64,000 nt of DNA from Sphingobacteriales bacterium (GTDB lineage: Bacteria > Bacteroidota > Bacteroidia > Chitinophagales > Chitinophagaceae), in contig RXJG01000006.1 in the NCBI GenBank assembly GCA_003963365.1, forward strand, positions 62,001 through 126,000, written 5' to 3'. Under the pieces are notes generated by a model. It did no database searches, was not told the origin of the DNA, and saw only the letters and a program-made list of their open reading frames with translations. Both the position numbers and the translations under genes were made by a program. Of this stretch, positions 18,368 to 26,479 are shown piece by piece; position 1 is the first letter of the stretch, and each line of letters starts with the position of its first letter.

Positions 18368-18665
18368 TATCCCCGCATGGTCTGGCCCAAGCCGACCCTG
18401 CGACATCAAGGCACGATAGGTGAAAATATAACCAAAGATCATTATAGCTGCGACTATTGCCAGTATAAAAGTATTTCCCTGTTTATTGTTAAATTTAAAT
18501 CAAATGGTATTGAAAGCCGTTTGTAGTCGTTTAAAATCGGGTAAAGAGAAATTGTATTGACAAGATTTGAAAAATAAAAACAATTTTTCATATCTTTTGA
18601 TAATAAATGTATTACTTAAAAAAGCGCAAGTTTCACATTGTAAAACATGCGTATATTTATAAATT
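18368..18665. repeat. 298 bp repeat, copy R3
   Basis: Third copy, diverged more than R1 and R2 (for example GACAAGATTTG where R1 has GACGAAGGTTTG), with a weaker hairpin (GCATGGTC against GACCCTGC). Its right end runs into TTGTGTGC just as R1 does, whereas R2 does not, so R1 and R3 share a slightly longer boundary. An ATG inside it (18647) is in frame with the downstream gene but is repeat sequence, not the start. It fills most of the gap 18343-18703. Confidence 0.85.
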
Positions 18666-18703
18666 GTGTGCAAGTTGTTCTACTCTCTAAGACTGACAAT
18701 AAT

Positions 18704-19258
18704 ATGAATGAGATAACTCCTAAGTTAGAGAGATTAGAATCTATATTTATCAAAACTAATGCGCCTGTTTTACAGCGTTTTAATCCAGGTCTACAAGACA
18801 ATGAAATTTCTACATTTTTCTCAGAGAATAATATCCCAACTCATCCTGATTTATTTTCATTATACAATTGGCATAATGGTTTGACATCAATTTATGGAAC
18901 AAGAGCCTGTTTCACAGACCTTTCACCACTAGGCAGTTTCCCAAACTTAAAGGAAATGCTTGCTCTTCGGAATGACTTTATGAGCTATGATTATTTTGAA
19001 GTTGAAAATCGAGACGAATATGTTCCTTTTTTAAGTGGCGGTGAAGACGATATGCATTTGCTTCGAGTTTCAACCGGACAAGTGTATTTGTCAAGCCCGG
19101 GCATTCAGATATATTGCGAACCTCGCTTTTATTCGCTTTCTTCAATGTTGGACTTCATACTTAATTGTTATAAAAGAGAAATAATAAAAATGCATCCAAT
19201 TGAAGGTCTTATAATCGAAGAAAGCTATTGGAAACTCAAAAATGATTACGATGACTAA
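18704..19258 (+). CDS. SMI1/KNR4-like domain protein
   Basis: A 184-residue protein that fits the SMI1/KNR4 (SUKH) superfamily: a helical start, NNIPTHPDLFSLYNWHNGL near 50-70 matching the family's helix-Trp/Asn-Gly block, then EYVPFLSGGEDDMHLLRV strands and a final helix. In bacteria this superfamily supplies many immunity proteins against contact-dependent toxins. No toxin gene is adjacent. The start at 18704 is chosen because the in-frame ATG at 18647 lies inside repeat R3. Palindrome B follows directly. Confidence 0.65.
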   Translation: MNEITPKLERLESIFIKTNAPVLQRFNPGLQDNEISTFFSENNIPTHPDLFSLYNWHNGLTSIYGTRACFTDLSPLGSFPNLKEMLALRNDFMSYDYFEVENRDEYVPFLSGGEDDMHLLRVSTGQVYLSSPGIQIYCEPRFYSLSSMLDFILNCYKREIIKMHPIEGLIIEESYWKLKNDYDD

Positions 19259-19261
19259 TTC

Positions 19262-19424
19262 GCACAACAATCAGCGGGAAATCATCATTCATCTTTAGTT
19301 CCGGCGGACGTAATTCTATTCGGCGATTGTTGTAACTTCAGCATAAAATCAAAACCGGGCTCCGGCATCGGCTGACGGAATACGAATGCCAGTACATCGG
19401 CAAGCGAAAGCGGCCACCAAATTG
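19262..19424. repeat. Imperfect palindrome B, cassette boundary
   Basis: ACAACAATC (19264-19272) and GATTGTTGT (19325-19333) form a perfect 9-base inverted repeat around the TTCCGGCGGACGTAATTCT module shared with palindrome A. Its right part, GACGGAATACGAATGCC then GTACATCGGCAAGCG (19374-19415), matches with few changes the right arm of palindrome C. It appears to be a mosaic or truncated member of the same boundary family. It fills the gap between the SMI1-like and DUF4304 genes. Confidence 0.5.
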
Positions 19425-19438
19425 AATAAGAAATTAGA

Positions 19439-19942
19439 ATGACAGCAAAAGAAAAGCAAACTGCATTTATAAAGACCTACTTAAAACCTGTACTGAAAAT
19501 TCACGGCTACTCTAATTCGGGTCAAACTTGGTGGAAAGATAAAGGGGATTTCTTCAACATCATCAATCTTCAAAACTACTCATGGAACTCAAAAGAGAGT
19601 GTTGACTTCCGTTTCAACATTGGCATAGCTCTGAAAGCTCTTTTACTGGATGAACAAAAAAAGAAGGCGACATACAATGATTTGGCTATCCACCTTGATG
19701 AAGGAACTTTTCTGCCAGATCGCATAAACAGAAAGTATGGTGATAATCAAGGCTACTCGATAACAGAAAAGACAGATTTAGATGAATTTATTAGTGCCGT
19801 CAAGACGGATTTTGAAAACTATATTTTGCCGAAACTCGACGAACCAAAATCTTTGCACGACTGTGTTCAATATTACGGACACCTATCATTTTGGGGTGAA
19901 CGTTTAAAAATACTAATCAAGGAAAATAAGCTGTTGGCGTAA
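19439..19942 (+). CDS. DUF4304 domain protein
   Basis: A 167-residue cytosolic protein of the DUF4304 family: the opening KTYLKPVLKIHGYSNSGQTWW, then FFNIINLQNYSW and FRFNIGIAL are the family blocks. Members are small accessory proteins of unknown role, often near toxin immunity genes or on mobile segments. It sits between palindromes B and C with no transcription partner. The family assignment is reasonably firm and the function unknown. Confidence 0.7.
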   Translation: MTAKEKQTAFIKTYLKPVLKIHGYSNSGQTWWKDKGDFFNIINLQNYSWNSKESVDFRFNIGIALKALLLDEQKKKATYNDLAIHLDEGTFLPDRINRKYGDNQGYSITEKTDLDEFISAVKTDFENYILPKLDEPKSLHDCVQYYGHLSFWGERLKILIKENKLLA

Positions 19943-19962
19943 CGACTTCTGAACCACCTGCC

Positions 19963-20098
19963 TATAACAGGCGCTTGCCAATATACCGGCTGACGAAACA
20001 TGATTAAGCATTTGTTCTTTATTAAGCTTTTGAATAACTTACCGGGGCAGACGGAACACGAATGTCGGTACATCGGCAAGCGCTAATCCGTTGCACAC
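19963..20098. repeat. Imperfect palindrome C, attC-like cassette boundary
   Basis: Outer arms GCGCTTGCC (19971-19979) and GGCAAGCGC (20075-20083) pair perfectly; six unpaired bases on each side (AATATA, TACATC) lead to inner arms CCG (19986-19988) and CGG (20066-20068). The left end AACAGGCGCTTGCC aligns with palindrome A, and the right arm GACGGAACACGAATG..GTACATCGGCAAGCG with B. It ends GTTGCACACC just before the next gene's ATG. This is the clearest two-stem structure of the three. Confidence 0.6.
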
Positions 20099-20104
20099 CA
20101 TAAT

Positions 20105-20965
20105 ATGACAGCCTTAAAATTCATACTTCCCTTTATATTGACACTTCCCCTTTGTTCTACAAACAAGACAAAAATTAATAGTTCATATACTCAAAAAGAT
20201 ATACTTGATAATTTAGAAGCTGCTGACCTAGAAAAGTACCATTTCTTTATAGACTTAGAACATCCATACTTTTTCACAGCAGGTTCTCGTTTGACACTAT
20301 ATGCAGACGAAAAGCGTTGGGCGATTGTGTTTGAGGAATCGGGTTATGCTAACAGAGGTTTCAGGGGCGAAATTAATTTATTTTATTTCGGCAATTGTTT
20401 GCAGAATATGCAAGCAGAAGGAGACTCTATTGGCGTTACTTCAAACATGCAAGTATTCCCCTTAATTGACAATGAAGAAATGGAAAGAATTCAGGATGGA
20501 AACTTTGAGTTGGTTGGCAAGAATATAAAGCAAGTCAAAGTAAGAGATACAATGCTAAACATTGAGCATGACAAATCTGTTTACGCTAAAAAGGACATAA
20601 TAGATACAATATATGACTATGACAATCCAGAAAATCTTGTTGACATACCTTCATTAATTAGATATTTAGACGAGCAACATCCTGAACTTTTCAGGGCAAC
20701 GGATAAAGAATTAAGAACATGCTTGCCGAAGGATTTACCCATGCTTATGCGTATTGACTCCTGGCATCATGAAGCATATAATTTATACAGAGATTATACC
20801 GGACCTTCTCAATACACATATAAGGTTATGGGCAAAAAACCGAGTGATTATGAAACTTATAAAATGATAGCAGACATTCTTGTTTCAAAAGACACGACAA
20901 AATGGAAGCCGACTTTAAAACCAAATAATGACTGGAGAAATTGGAGAAAAGGTGGACATATGTAA
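20105..20965 (+). CDS. Hypothetical lipoprotein, last gene of the island
   Basis: A 286-residue protein with a short lipoprotein-like leader (FILTLPLC, Cys near 17). The mature part contains DLEHPYFFTAGSRLTLYAD, SLIRYLDEQHPELF and LPMLMRIDSWHHEAY, which look like a conserved but uncharacterised family; I cannot name it with confidence. It starts seven bases after palindrome C and ends about 200 bases before mutS2. The codon usage is AT-rich like the rest of the island. Confidence 0.6.
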   Translation: MTALKFILPFILTLPLCSTNKTKINSSYTQKDILDNLEAADLEKYHFFIDLEHPYFFTAGSRLTLYADEKRWAIVFEESGYANRGFRGEINLFYFGNCLQNMQAEGDSIGVTSNMQVFPLIDNEEMERIQDGNFELVGKNIKQVKVRDTMLNIEHDKSVYAKKDIIDTIYDYDNPENLVDIPSLIRYLDEQHPELFRATDKELRTCLPKDLPMLMRIDSWHHEAYNLYRDYTGPSQYTYKVMGKKPSDYETYKMIADILVSKDTTKWKPTLKPNNDWRNWRKGGHM

Positions 20966-20981
20966 AAGAAAATTCCATTCC

Positions 20982-21040
20982 AACGACGTCTCCCGACAGT
21001 CTTGTGCTTTGACTGGAACGTTTCGCCACCAGGGAACTAC
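20982..21040. repeat. Probable dispersed repeat with small hairpin
   Basis: AACGACGTCTCCCGACAGTC followed by TTGTGCTTT and GACTGG holds a short hairpin (CAGTC/GACTG). It then runs GAACGTTTCGCCACCAGGGA. GC content rises above the surroundings and the wording resembles intergenic repeats I know from other Bacteroidota. It occurs only once in this window, so the call rests on recall. The rest of the 20966-21161 gap shows nothing beyond a likely mutS2 promoter region. Confidence 0.35.
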
Positions 21041-21161
21041 AGTACAATACCATAAGTGCAATATTTCAAATACCACCCCTAAACATATTCCCACCCATTT
21101 ATCCCGCACAAAAAATAAATTCCGAAATTTGCCCTTCAAAAAATAACACAGGACAGAGGCT

Positions 21162-23291
21162 ATGAAATTATTCCCTGAATCCGCATTAGTACAATTAGAA
21201 TTCGATAAGATAAAGAACCTGCTGGGTGAGCATTGTTTAACAGAATATGCAAAAAACAAAGCAGCCAATCTTCGCATCCATACTTTAAAGCAATACATTG
21301 AACTGGAACTGCAGCAAAGTCATGAATACCAGAACCTGTTAAGGGCAGGGATGCATTTCCCCAATGATTTTATACTCAATCTTCAAAAAGAATTAAAACT
21401 ATTATCCATTTCCGGAGCGGTATTGAGTGAAGAGCAACTAATGCAGGTACGCAAACTGGCAGAAAGTATGAAAAGCATCTTTCACTGGTTTGACAATGAT
21501 CGCCGTGTTGCTTATCCCGCCCTTACAAAAGTTATTGACGACACTTATTATGAAAAAACCATTCTTGAACTGATCGATGAAGTGCTGGATGAATATGGTG
21601 ATGTAAGAGATAATGCTTCGGATGAACTGGCCGAAATAAGAATACAGCTTTTCCGTAAGCGGAATGAGTTAAGAAAATTATTTGACCGCATTTTATCCAA
21701 ACTAAATAAAGCCGGTTATGTGGCAGATATTGAAGAAGCATTTTTAAATGGCCGAAGGGTAGTAGCTGTATTTGCAGAACATAAAAGACAGATAAAAGGA
21801 ATACTTCATGGAGAAAGTGATACAAGAAAAACTTCTTTTATTGAACCGGAAGAAACTATTGAACTCAATAATGAAGTGTATGCACTGGAAAATGAAGAAA
21901 AAAGAGAAGTCTATCGCATCCTCCGGGAATTAACAGCAAGGTTATCTGTTTATGCTTCATTGCTTATGATCTATCATACTATTTTAGGCGAATATGATTT
22001 TATACGGGCAAAAGCAAAACTGGGAAATGATTACAATGGTAATCATCCTATGATCAACGAAAAAGCATATGTGCATTTGGTAGAAGCTTATCATCCCTTA
22101 TTGTTTTTGTATAATCAGAAGAATCATAAGTCAACTATTCCCACACATATTTCATTAGATGAAAAAAACAGGATACTGGTTATCTCCGGCCCCAATGCCG
22201 GCGGTAAAACTGTTACGTTAAAAACAGTTGGATTATTACAAATGATGTTGCAGAGTGGATTGCTGGTACCGGTTAACCCGGCTTCGCAGTTCGGAATTTT
22301 CAAGCAACTGATGATTCATATTGGTGATACACAAAGCCTGGAATATGATCTGAGTACTTACAGCAGTCACCTGCTTAACATGAAGTACTTTATTGAAAAT
22401 GCCAATGGAAAAACCTTGTTCTTTATTGATGAGTTGGGTAGTGGTACTGATCCGAATTTAGGTGGCGCTTTTGCAGAGTCTATTCTGGAAGTGCTGGCAA
22501 AAAAACATGCCATGGGCATTGTTACCACCCATTATCTCAATTTAAAAGTAATGGCCAATAAAACCCCGGGGTTAATGAATGGCTCTATGGCTTTTGATGA
22601 GAAAAATTTACAACCGCTATATAAACTCATTATCGGTAAACCCGGAAGCTCCTATACTTTTTCTATTGCGGAAAGAATTGGATTAGACAAAGGACTAATT
22701 CAAAGAGCCCGGCAATTAGTAGATGAAGATCATTTCCGGCTTGACAAATTACTTAACAGTGCCGAGCAGGATGTGCAGCGCTTAGATAAAGAGAAAAAAG
22801 AATTGCAACAACTGCTGAAGGAAAATGAAAAGCTGAAAAAAGATATGCAGCAGCTGATCGATAAAGAACGGCATCACCAGCAGGTGGAATTATTAAAGCA
22901 TCAAAACAAGGTTACTGCAGAACGAATTGCTTACCTCAAAGAAATGGAACGTAAGCTGAAACAGATTGTAAACGACTGGAGAAGATTAGAAAATAAAGAG
23001 GACAAGAAAGAACTGATCAAACATCTGCAATCCCTCTTATTCAAACAAAAAGAGAAACAGGTTACCGAAAAACAACAAAAGAAATTTGATTCCAAATACA
23101 TTGAGATTGGCGGCGAAATAAAAGAAGGCGATAAAGTAAAGATGATCAAAAACCGGCAGGTGGGTATTGTAAAAGAATTGAGAGGAAAGAAAGCCATCAT
23201 TCAACTGGGAGCCGTTCCCATTACAGTAGATGTAAAAGATGTAGTGGTGGTAAAAGACAGGATGGTGGAAGAAGTGCCGGACGAAAAATAG
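21162..23291 (+). CDS. mutS2: MutS2-family ATPase lacking the Smr domain
   Basis: A 709-residue MutS2-type protein, which binds branched DNA and limits homologous recombination (and rescues collided ribosomes in some bacteria). It has the MutS core/lever helices (about 1-320), Walker A GPNAGGKT at 343-350, Walker B LFFIDELGSGTD near 420, and a long coiled coil (about 515-610) rich in Lys/Glu/Gln. The C-terminus ends after a small KOW-like beta region (KEGDKVKMIKNRQVGIVKEL) with no Smr nuclease domain (no LDLRG-type block), unlike the roughly 780-residue standard form. It lies directly after the cassette-like island. Confidence 0.88.
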   Translation: MKLFPESALVQLEFDKIKNLLGEHCLTEYAKNKAANLRIHTLKQYIELELQQSHEYQNLLRAGMHFPNDFILNLQKELKLLSISGAVLSEEQLMQVRKLAESMKSIFHWFDNDRRVAYPALTKVIDDTYYEKTILELIDEVLDEYGDVRDNASDELAEIRIQLFRKRNELRKLFDRILSKLNKAGYVADIEEAFLNGRRVVAVFAEHKRQIKGILHGESDTRKTSFIEPEETIELNNEVYALENEEKREVYRILRELTARLSVYASLLMIYHTILGEYDFIRAKAKLGNDYNGNHPMINEKAYVHLVEAYHPLLFLYNQKNHKSTIPTHISLDEKNRILVISGPNAGGKTVTLKTVGLLQMMLQSGLLVPVNPASQFGIFKQLMIHIGDTQSLEYDLSTYSSHLLNMKYFIENANGKTLFFIDELGSGTDPNLGGAFAESILEVLAKKHAMGIVTTHYLNLKVMANKTPGLMNGSMAFDEKNLQPLYKLIIGKPGSSYTFSIAERIGLDKGLIQRARQLVDEDHFRLDKLLNSAEQDVQRLDKEKKELQQLLKENEKLKKDMQQLIDKERHHQQVELLKHQNKVTAERIAYLKEMERKLKQIVNDWRRLENKEDKKELIKHLQSLLFKQKEKQVTEKQQKKFDSKYIEIGGEIKEGDKVKMIKNRQVGIVKELRGKKAIIQLGAVPITVDVKDVVVVKDRMVEEVPDEK

Positions 23292-23324
23292 TACTCACTT
23301 ATTTTGTTATATTGCTGCCTGTTC

Positions 23325-25187
23325 ATGACTATACTTGGCATTTCAGCATTTTACCACGATTCAGCGGCAGCTATCATTAAAGATGGAGTGGTTATTGCGG
23401 CTGCACAGGAAGAACGTTTCACCCGTAAAAAACATGACGCCGGTTTTCCTTCCAACGCAGTAAAATTTTGTTTGGACTTTGCCAATCATTCAATTGATGA
23501 AGTTGATGCAGTAGTTTTTTACGATAAGCCATTGCTAAAGTTTGAGCGGCTGATGGAAACCTATTATGCATATGCTCCCAAAGGCTTTGTTTCATTTTTA
23601 AAAGCAATTCCCGTATGGATGAAGGAAAAACTCTTTCTTAAAAAACTCATCCGTGAAGAGCTAAGCAAAGTGCAGGTTTATGATAAGCATAAATTAAAAC
23701 TGCTTTTTCCTGAACATCATTTATCACATGCTGCTTCAGCTTTCTATCCCTCATCATTTGAAAAAGCAGCCATCATAACCATAGATGGAGTGGGAGAGTG
23801 GACAACCACTTCCATTTGTATTGGTGAAGGAAATAAAATAAAAGTGCTGAAAGAACTTCGGTTTCCGCACTCCATTGGTTTATTGTATTCTGCTTTTACG
23901 TATTACTGTGGCTTTAAAGTAAACAGCGGGGAATATAAGTTGATGGGACTGGCGCCGTATGGTAATCGTGAATCAGAACAAGTAATAAAATTCATCAACA
24001 TCATTCGTACAAAACTTTGTACCATTTATGATGATGGTTCCATCTTTTTGCACCAGCAATATTTTAATTATGCCACTGGCCTGAGAATGACCAACGATAC
24101 TGAATGGGAAAAACTATTTGGTTTCCCCCCGGGAAAACCAGGAGCAACTTTAGAGCAGCATCATTGTGATCTTGCATTAGCTATTCAATTGGTCACTGAG
24201 GAAATAGTGTTGAAATTAAGTAAAGAAGCCAAACGCCTGACTAACTGTAAGAATCTTTGTCTTGCCGGTGGCGTGGCTTTGAATTGTGTGGCCAATGGAA
24301 AAATTCAGCAACAGAAAATATTTGATCATATATATATTCAACCGGCAGCCGGTGATGCAGGAGGTGCATTGGGGGCTGCGTTAGCCGCTTACTATATTTA
24401 TTTTGAGAAAGAAAGAAAGATTGATTATAGTTATGATTCAATGAATGGATCTTACCTTGGCAATGCAATCAGTAATGACGAGATAAATGAATTAACAGAA
24501 AAATATAATGCTGTATGGGCAGCATATAATAATCCTGATGATCTGTATAAACTCACCGCACAAAAAATTGCTGAAGGCAATGTAATTGGCTGGGTACAGG
24601 GAAGAATGGAGTTTGGACCTAGAGCACTGGGCAACAGAAGTATTTTAGCGGATGCCCGTAATCCTGAGATGCAGCAGAAACTCAATCTTAAAATAAAATA
24701 CCGGGAAAGCTTTCGTCCGTTTGCTCCATCGGTATTAACAGAAGACGGGCAGGAATATTTTGAATTAAATGAAGCATCACCGTATATGTTACTGGTGCAA
24801 CCGGTAAAAAAAACAAGACAAATTAAATTACCAGCAAATTACCCATCGCTTACAATAAAAGAGAAACTATATTTTAAACGAAGTGATTTACCGGCTATCA
24901 CCCATATTGATTATTCTGCCCGAATACAAACAGTACATAAAGAAACCAATGAACGCTACTATCGTTTAATAGAAGCATTTAAACAATTAACCGGTTGCAG
25001 TGTACTGGTCAATACCAGTTTTAATGTAAGAGGCGAACCAGTCGTATGCACAGCTGAAGATGCTTACCGTTGCTTTATGAATACTGAAATGGATTATCTT
25101 GTAATAGGCAATTATTTCTTTAACAAGCAGGAACAGCCGGTATGGAATATGAATCATCCTGCTTTAATAAATCATTTACCTGATTAA
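23325..25187 (+). CDS. Carbamoyltransferase (NodU/CmcH/SxtI family)
   Basis: A 620-residue O-carbamoyltransferase that moves a carbamoyl group from carbamoyl phosphate through carbamoyl-AMP to a hydroxyl. The N-terminal Kae1-like half opens ILGISAFYHDSAAAII with the metal-binding HHLSHAASAFYPS near 137-149; the C-terminal YrdC-like half has GRMEFGPRALGNRSILADAR. The start at 23325 is chosen because the family begins MTILGIS; the upstream TTG adds an unneeded leader. First gene of a tight operon with an SGNH protein, DUF5989 and SxtJ, the latter two being known companions of this enzyme in many bacteria. The acceptor is unknown. Confidence 0.9.
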   Translation: MTILGISAFYHDSAAAIIKDGVVIAAAQEERFTRKKHDAGFPSNAVKFCLDFANHSIDEVDAVVFYDKPLLKFERLMETYYAYAPKGFVSFLKAIPVWMKEKLFLKKLIREELSKVQVYDKHKLKLLFPEHHLSHAASAFYPSSFEKAAIITIDGVGEWTTTSICIGEGNKIKVLKELRFPHSIGLLYSAFTYYCGFKVNSGEYKLMGLAPYGNRESEQVIKFINIIRTKLCTIYDDGSIFLHQQYFNYATGLRMTNDTEWEKLFGFPPGKPGATLEQHHCDLALAIQLVTEEIVLKLSKEAKRLTNCKNLCLAGGVALNCVANGKIQQQKIFDHIYIQPAAGDAGGALGAALAAYYIYFEKERKIDYSYDSMNGSYLGNAISNDEINELTEKYNAVWAAYNNPDDLYKLTAQKIAEGNVIGWVQGRMEFGPRALGNRSILADARNPEMQQKLNLKIKYRESFRPFAPSVLTEDGQEYFELNEASPYMLLVQPVKKTRQIKLPANYPSLTIKEKLYFKRSDLPAITHIDYSARIQTVHKETNERYYRLIEAFKQLTGCSVLVNTSFNVRGEPVVCTAEDAYRCFMNTEMDYLVIGNYFFNKQEQPVWNMNHPALINHLPD

Positions 25188-25190
25188 TCA

Positions 25191-26303
25191 ATGAAATACA
25201 AAAAAATCAAATACTTTCTTTTCCTCGGTTTATTAACCTATGCTGCCGTTGAATTAACCTGCTTTATTTTTATTAAATCCGGTTATATCAAAGCCAAACA
25301 TCCCTCATATCATTATGAATTTACCGTAACAAAATACTTTTATCATGTGGCCGATATAAACCCCGTATGGGGCACCTGGCATTACCCTGACGATTATGAG
25401 CTGAAAGATGAATGTTATAAAACTTTATACACAATAAATTCGTATGGAGCCAGGGATATTGAAAGAAGCCGTAAAACTGCTGATACTAACAGGTTGGTTA
25501 TTTTGGGAGATTCTTTTATGGAAGGTTTTGGCCTTGATACCAGTGAACGGCTCTCTAACCTGCTTCAGAAAAAAACCGGTTATGAATCGTTGAATTTTGG
25601 TTGCAGCAATACAGGCAGCACACAGGAATACCTGGTTTATAAAAACCTGGCGGATAGTTTTACACATTCGGCCATATTACTTGGCTTTCATCCGCATACT
25701 GATTTTTTTGATGATGATGTTGCGTATTACAATACCTGGCCCTTTTCCGGTTTTATTTTTTACCGGCCTTTTTTTGTTGGTAATTATCCCGATTATAAAC
25801 TGGAATACAGGCCTTCTGCTATTGACAGCTCCACTTTTAATAAAAAAGGATATTTTGAATTAGCCAATTCTTTTAAAGGCAGGGTCGGCCGTTTTTTAAG
25901 AGCATATACCTGGTGGTTTAATATTATTGATTACTGGCGGTTTAACAAAGTAGGATCAGAAAGGTATGGGAAAAATTATACCGGGTTTAATGATTACACG
26001 TTGCCACAATTTCAGCGATTAACCTATATACTTACACAGTTAAAAAAGATAGCAGCGGGGAAAAGAATAATTGTTTGTACCATTCCTATTGAATCAGACG
26101 TTACAACTTATCTGGCAGGTGGTAAAAATAAATTAGGAAAGGAATTATCTGAGTTCTGTCAAAAAAATAATATTGAATTTGTTGACCTGTTACCTGTATT
26201 TGCCAAAGCCAATGATAAAAATTTATATTTCACCTGCGACCCGCACTGGAATGAAAAAGGAAACCTGCTGGCGGCAGACACTTTAATGAAACTATTTAAA
26301 TAA
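25191..26303 (+). CDS. SGNH/GDSL-like hydrolase, membrane-anchored
   Basis: A 370-residue protein with an N-terminal membrane segment (about 8-28) and an SGNH-type domain: the nucleophile Ser108 in VILGDSFMEGFG and the catalytic Asp350-x-His352 in DPHWNEKGN near the C-terminus. The Gly and Asn blocks (NFGCSNTGSTQEYL) lie between. SGNH proteins remove or transfer acyl groups on sugars and other small molecules. Its ATG follows the carbamoyltransferase stop by three bases, so the two are co-translated and likely modify the same product. Transferase and esterase activity cannot be told apart. Confidence 0.8.
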   Translation: MKYKKIKYFLFLGLLTYAAVELTCFIFIKSGYIKAKHPSYHYEFTVTKYFYHVADINPVWGTWHYPDDYELKDECYKTLYTINSYGARDIERSRKTADTNRLVILGDSFMEGFGLDTSERLSNLLQKKTGYESLNFGCSNTGSTQEYLVYKNLADSFTHSAILLGFHPHTDFFDDDVAYYNTWPFSGFIFYRPFFVGNYPDYKLEYRPSAIDSSTFNKKGYFELANSFKGRVGRFLRAYTWWFNIIDYWRFNKVGSERYGKNYTGFNDYTLPQFQRLTYILTQLKKIAAGKRIIVCTIPIESDVTTYLAGGKNKLGKELSEFCQKNNIEFVDLLPVFAKANDKNLYFTCDPHWNEKGNLLAADTLMKLFK

Positions 26304-26325
26304 ATTTGTTGCACAAGTTTTTAGC

Positions 26326-26478
26326 ATGATTGAGTTTTTAAAAGATTTCTGGGGCTTTATCCGTCAGCGTAAGAAATGGTGGCTCACACCGGTGATTATT
26401 ATTTTATTACTCATCGGTATCTTACTCATTTTTGGCGGATCATCTGCAGTAGCTCCATTCATATACTCACTATTCTAA
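26326..26478 (+). CDS. DUF5989 small membrane protein (SxtK-like)
   Basis: A 50-residue protein. It begins MIEFLKDFWGFIRQRKKWWL and continues with one strongly hydrophobic segment (TPVIIILLLIGILLIF) and the ending SSAVAPFIYSLF. This is the typical pattern of DUF5989 proteins, found next to SxtJ and carbamoyltransferases in many genomes, including saxitoxin clusters (sxtK). It lies 22 bases after the SGNH gene and its stop is one base before the sxtJ-like ATG. An inner membrane location is predicted. Role unknown; association with the carbamoyltransferase is the only clue. Confidence 0.82.
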   Translation: MIEFLKDFWGFIRQRKKWWLTPVIIILLLIGILLIFGGSSAVAPFIYSLF

Positions 26479-26479
26479 A

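Noticed and set aside
15651-18665. CRISPR array
   Set aside because: The repeats are 298 bp, only three, and the spaces between them hold genes; no short regular repeat-spacer pattern exists in the window and no cas gene is seen.
18647-18703. Upstream start for the SMI1-like gene
   Set aside because: The ATG lies in repeat R3, which is present before unrelated genes; the added 19 residues are repeat-encoded.
15651-20098. Classical integron with attC sites
   Set aside because: The palindromes lack the RYYYAAC/GTTRRRY core boxes, span more than most attC sites, and no integron integrase is present. I kept only the looser statement that the architecture is attC-like.
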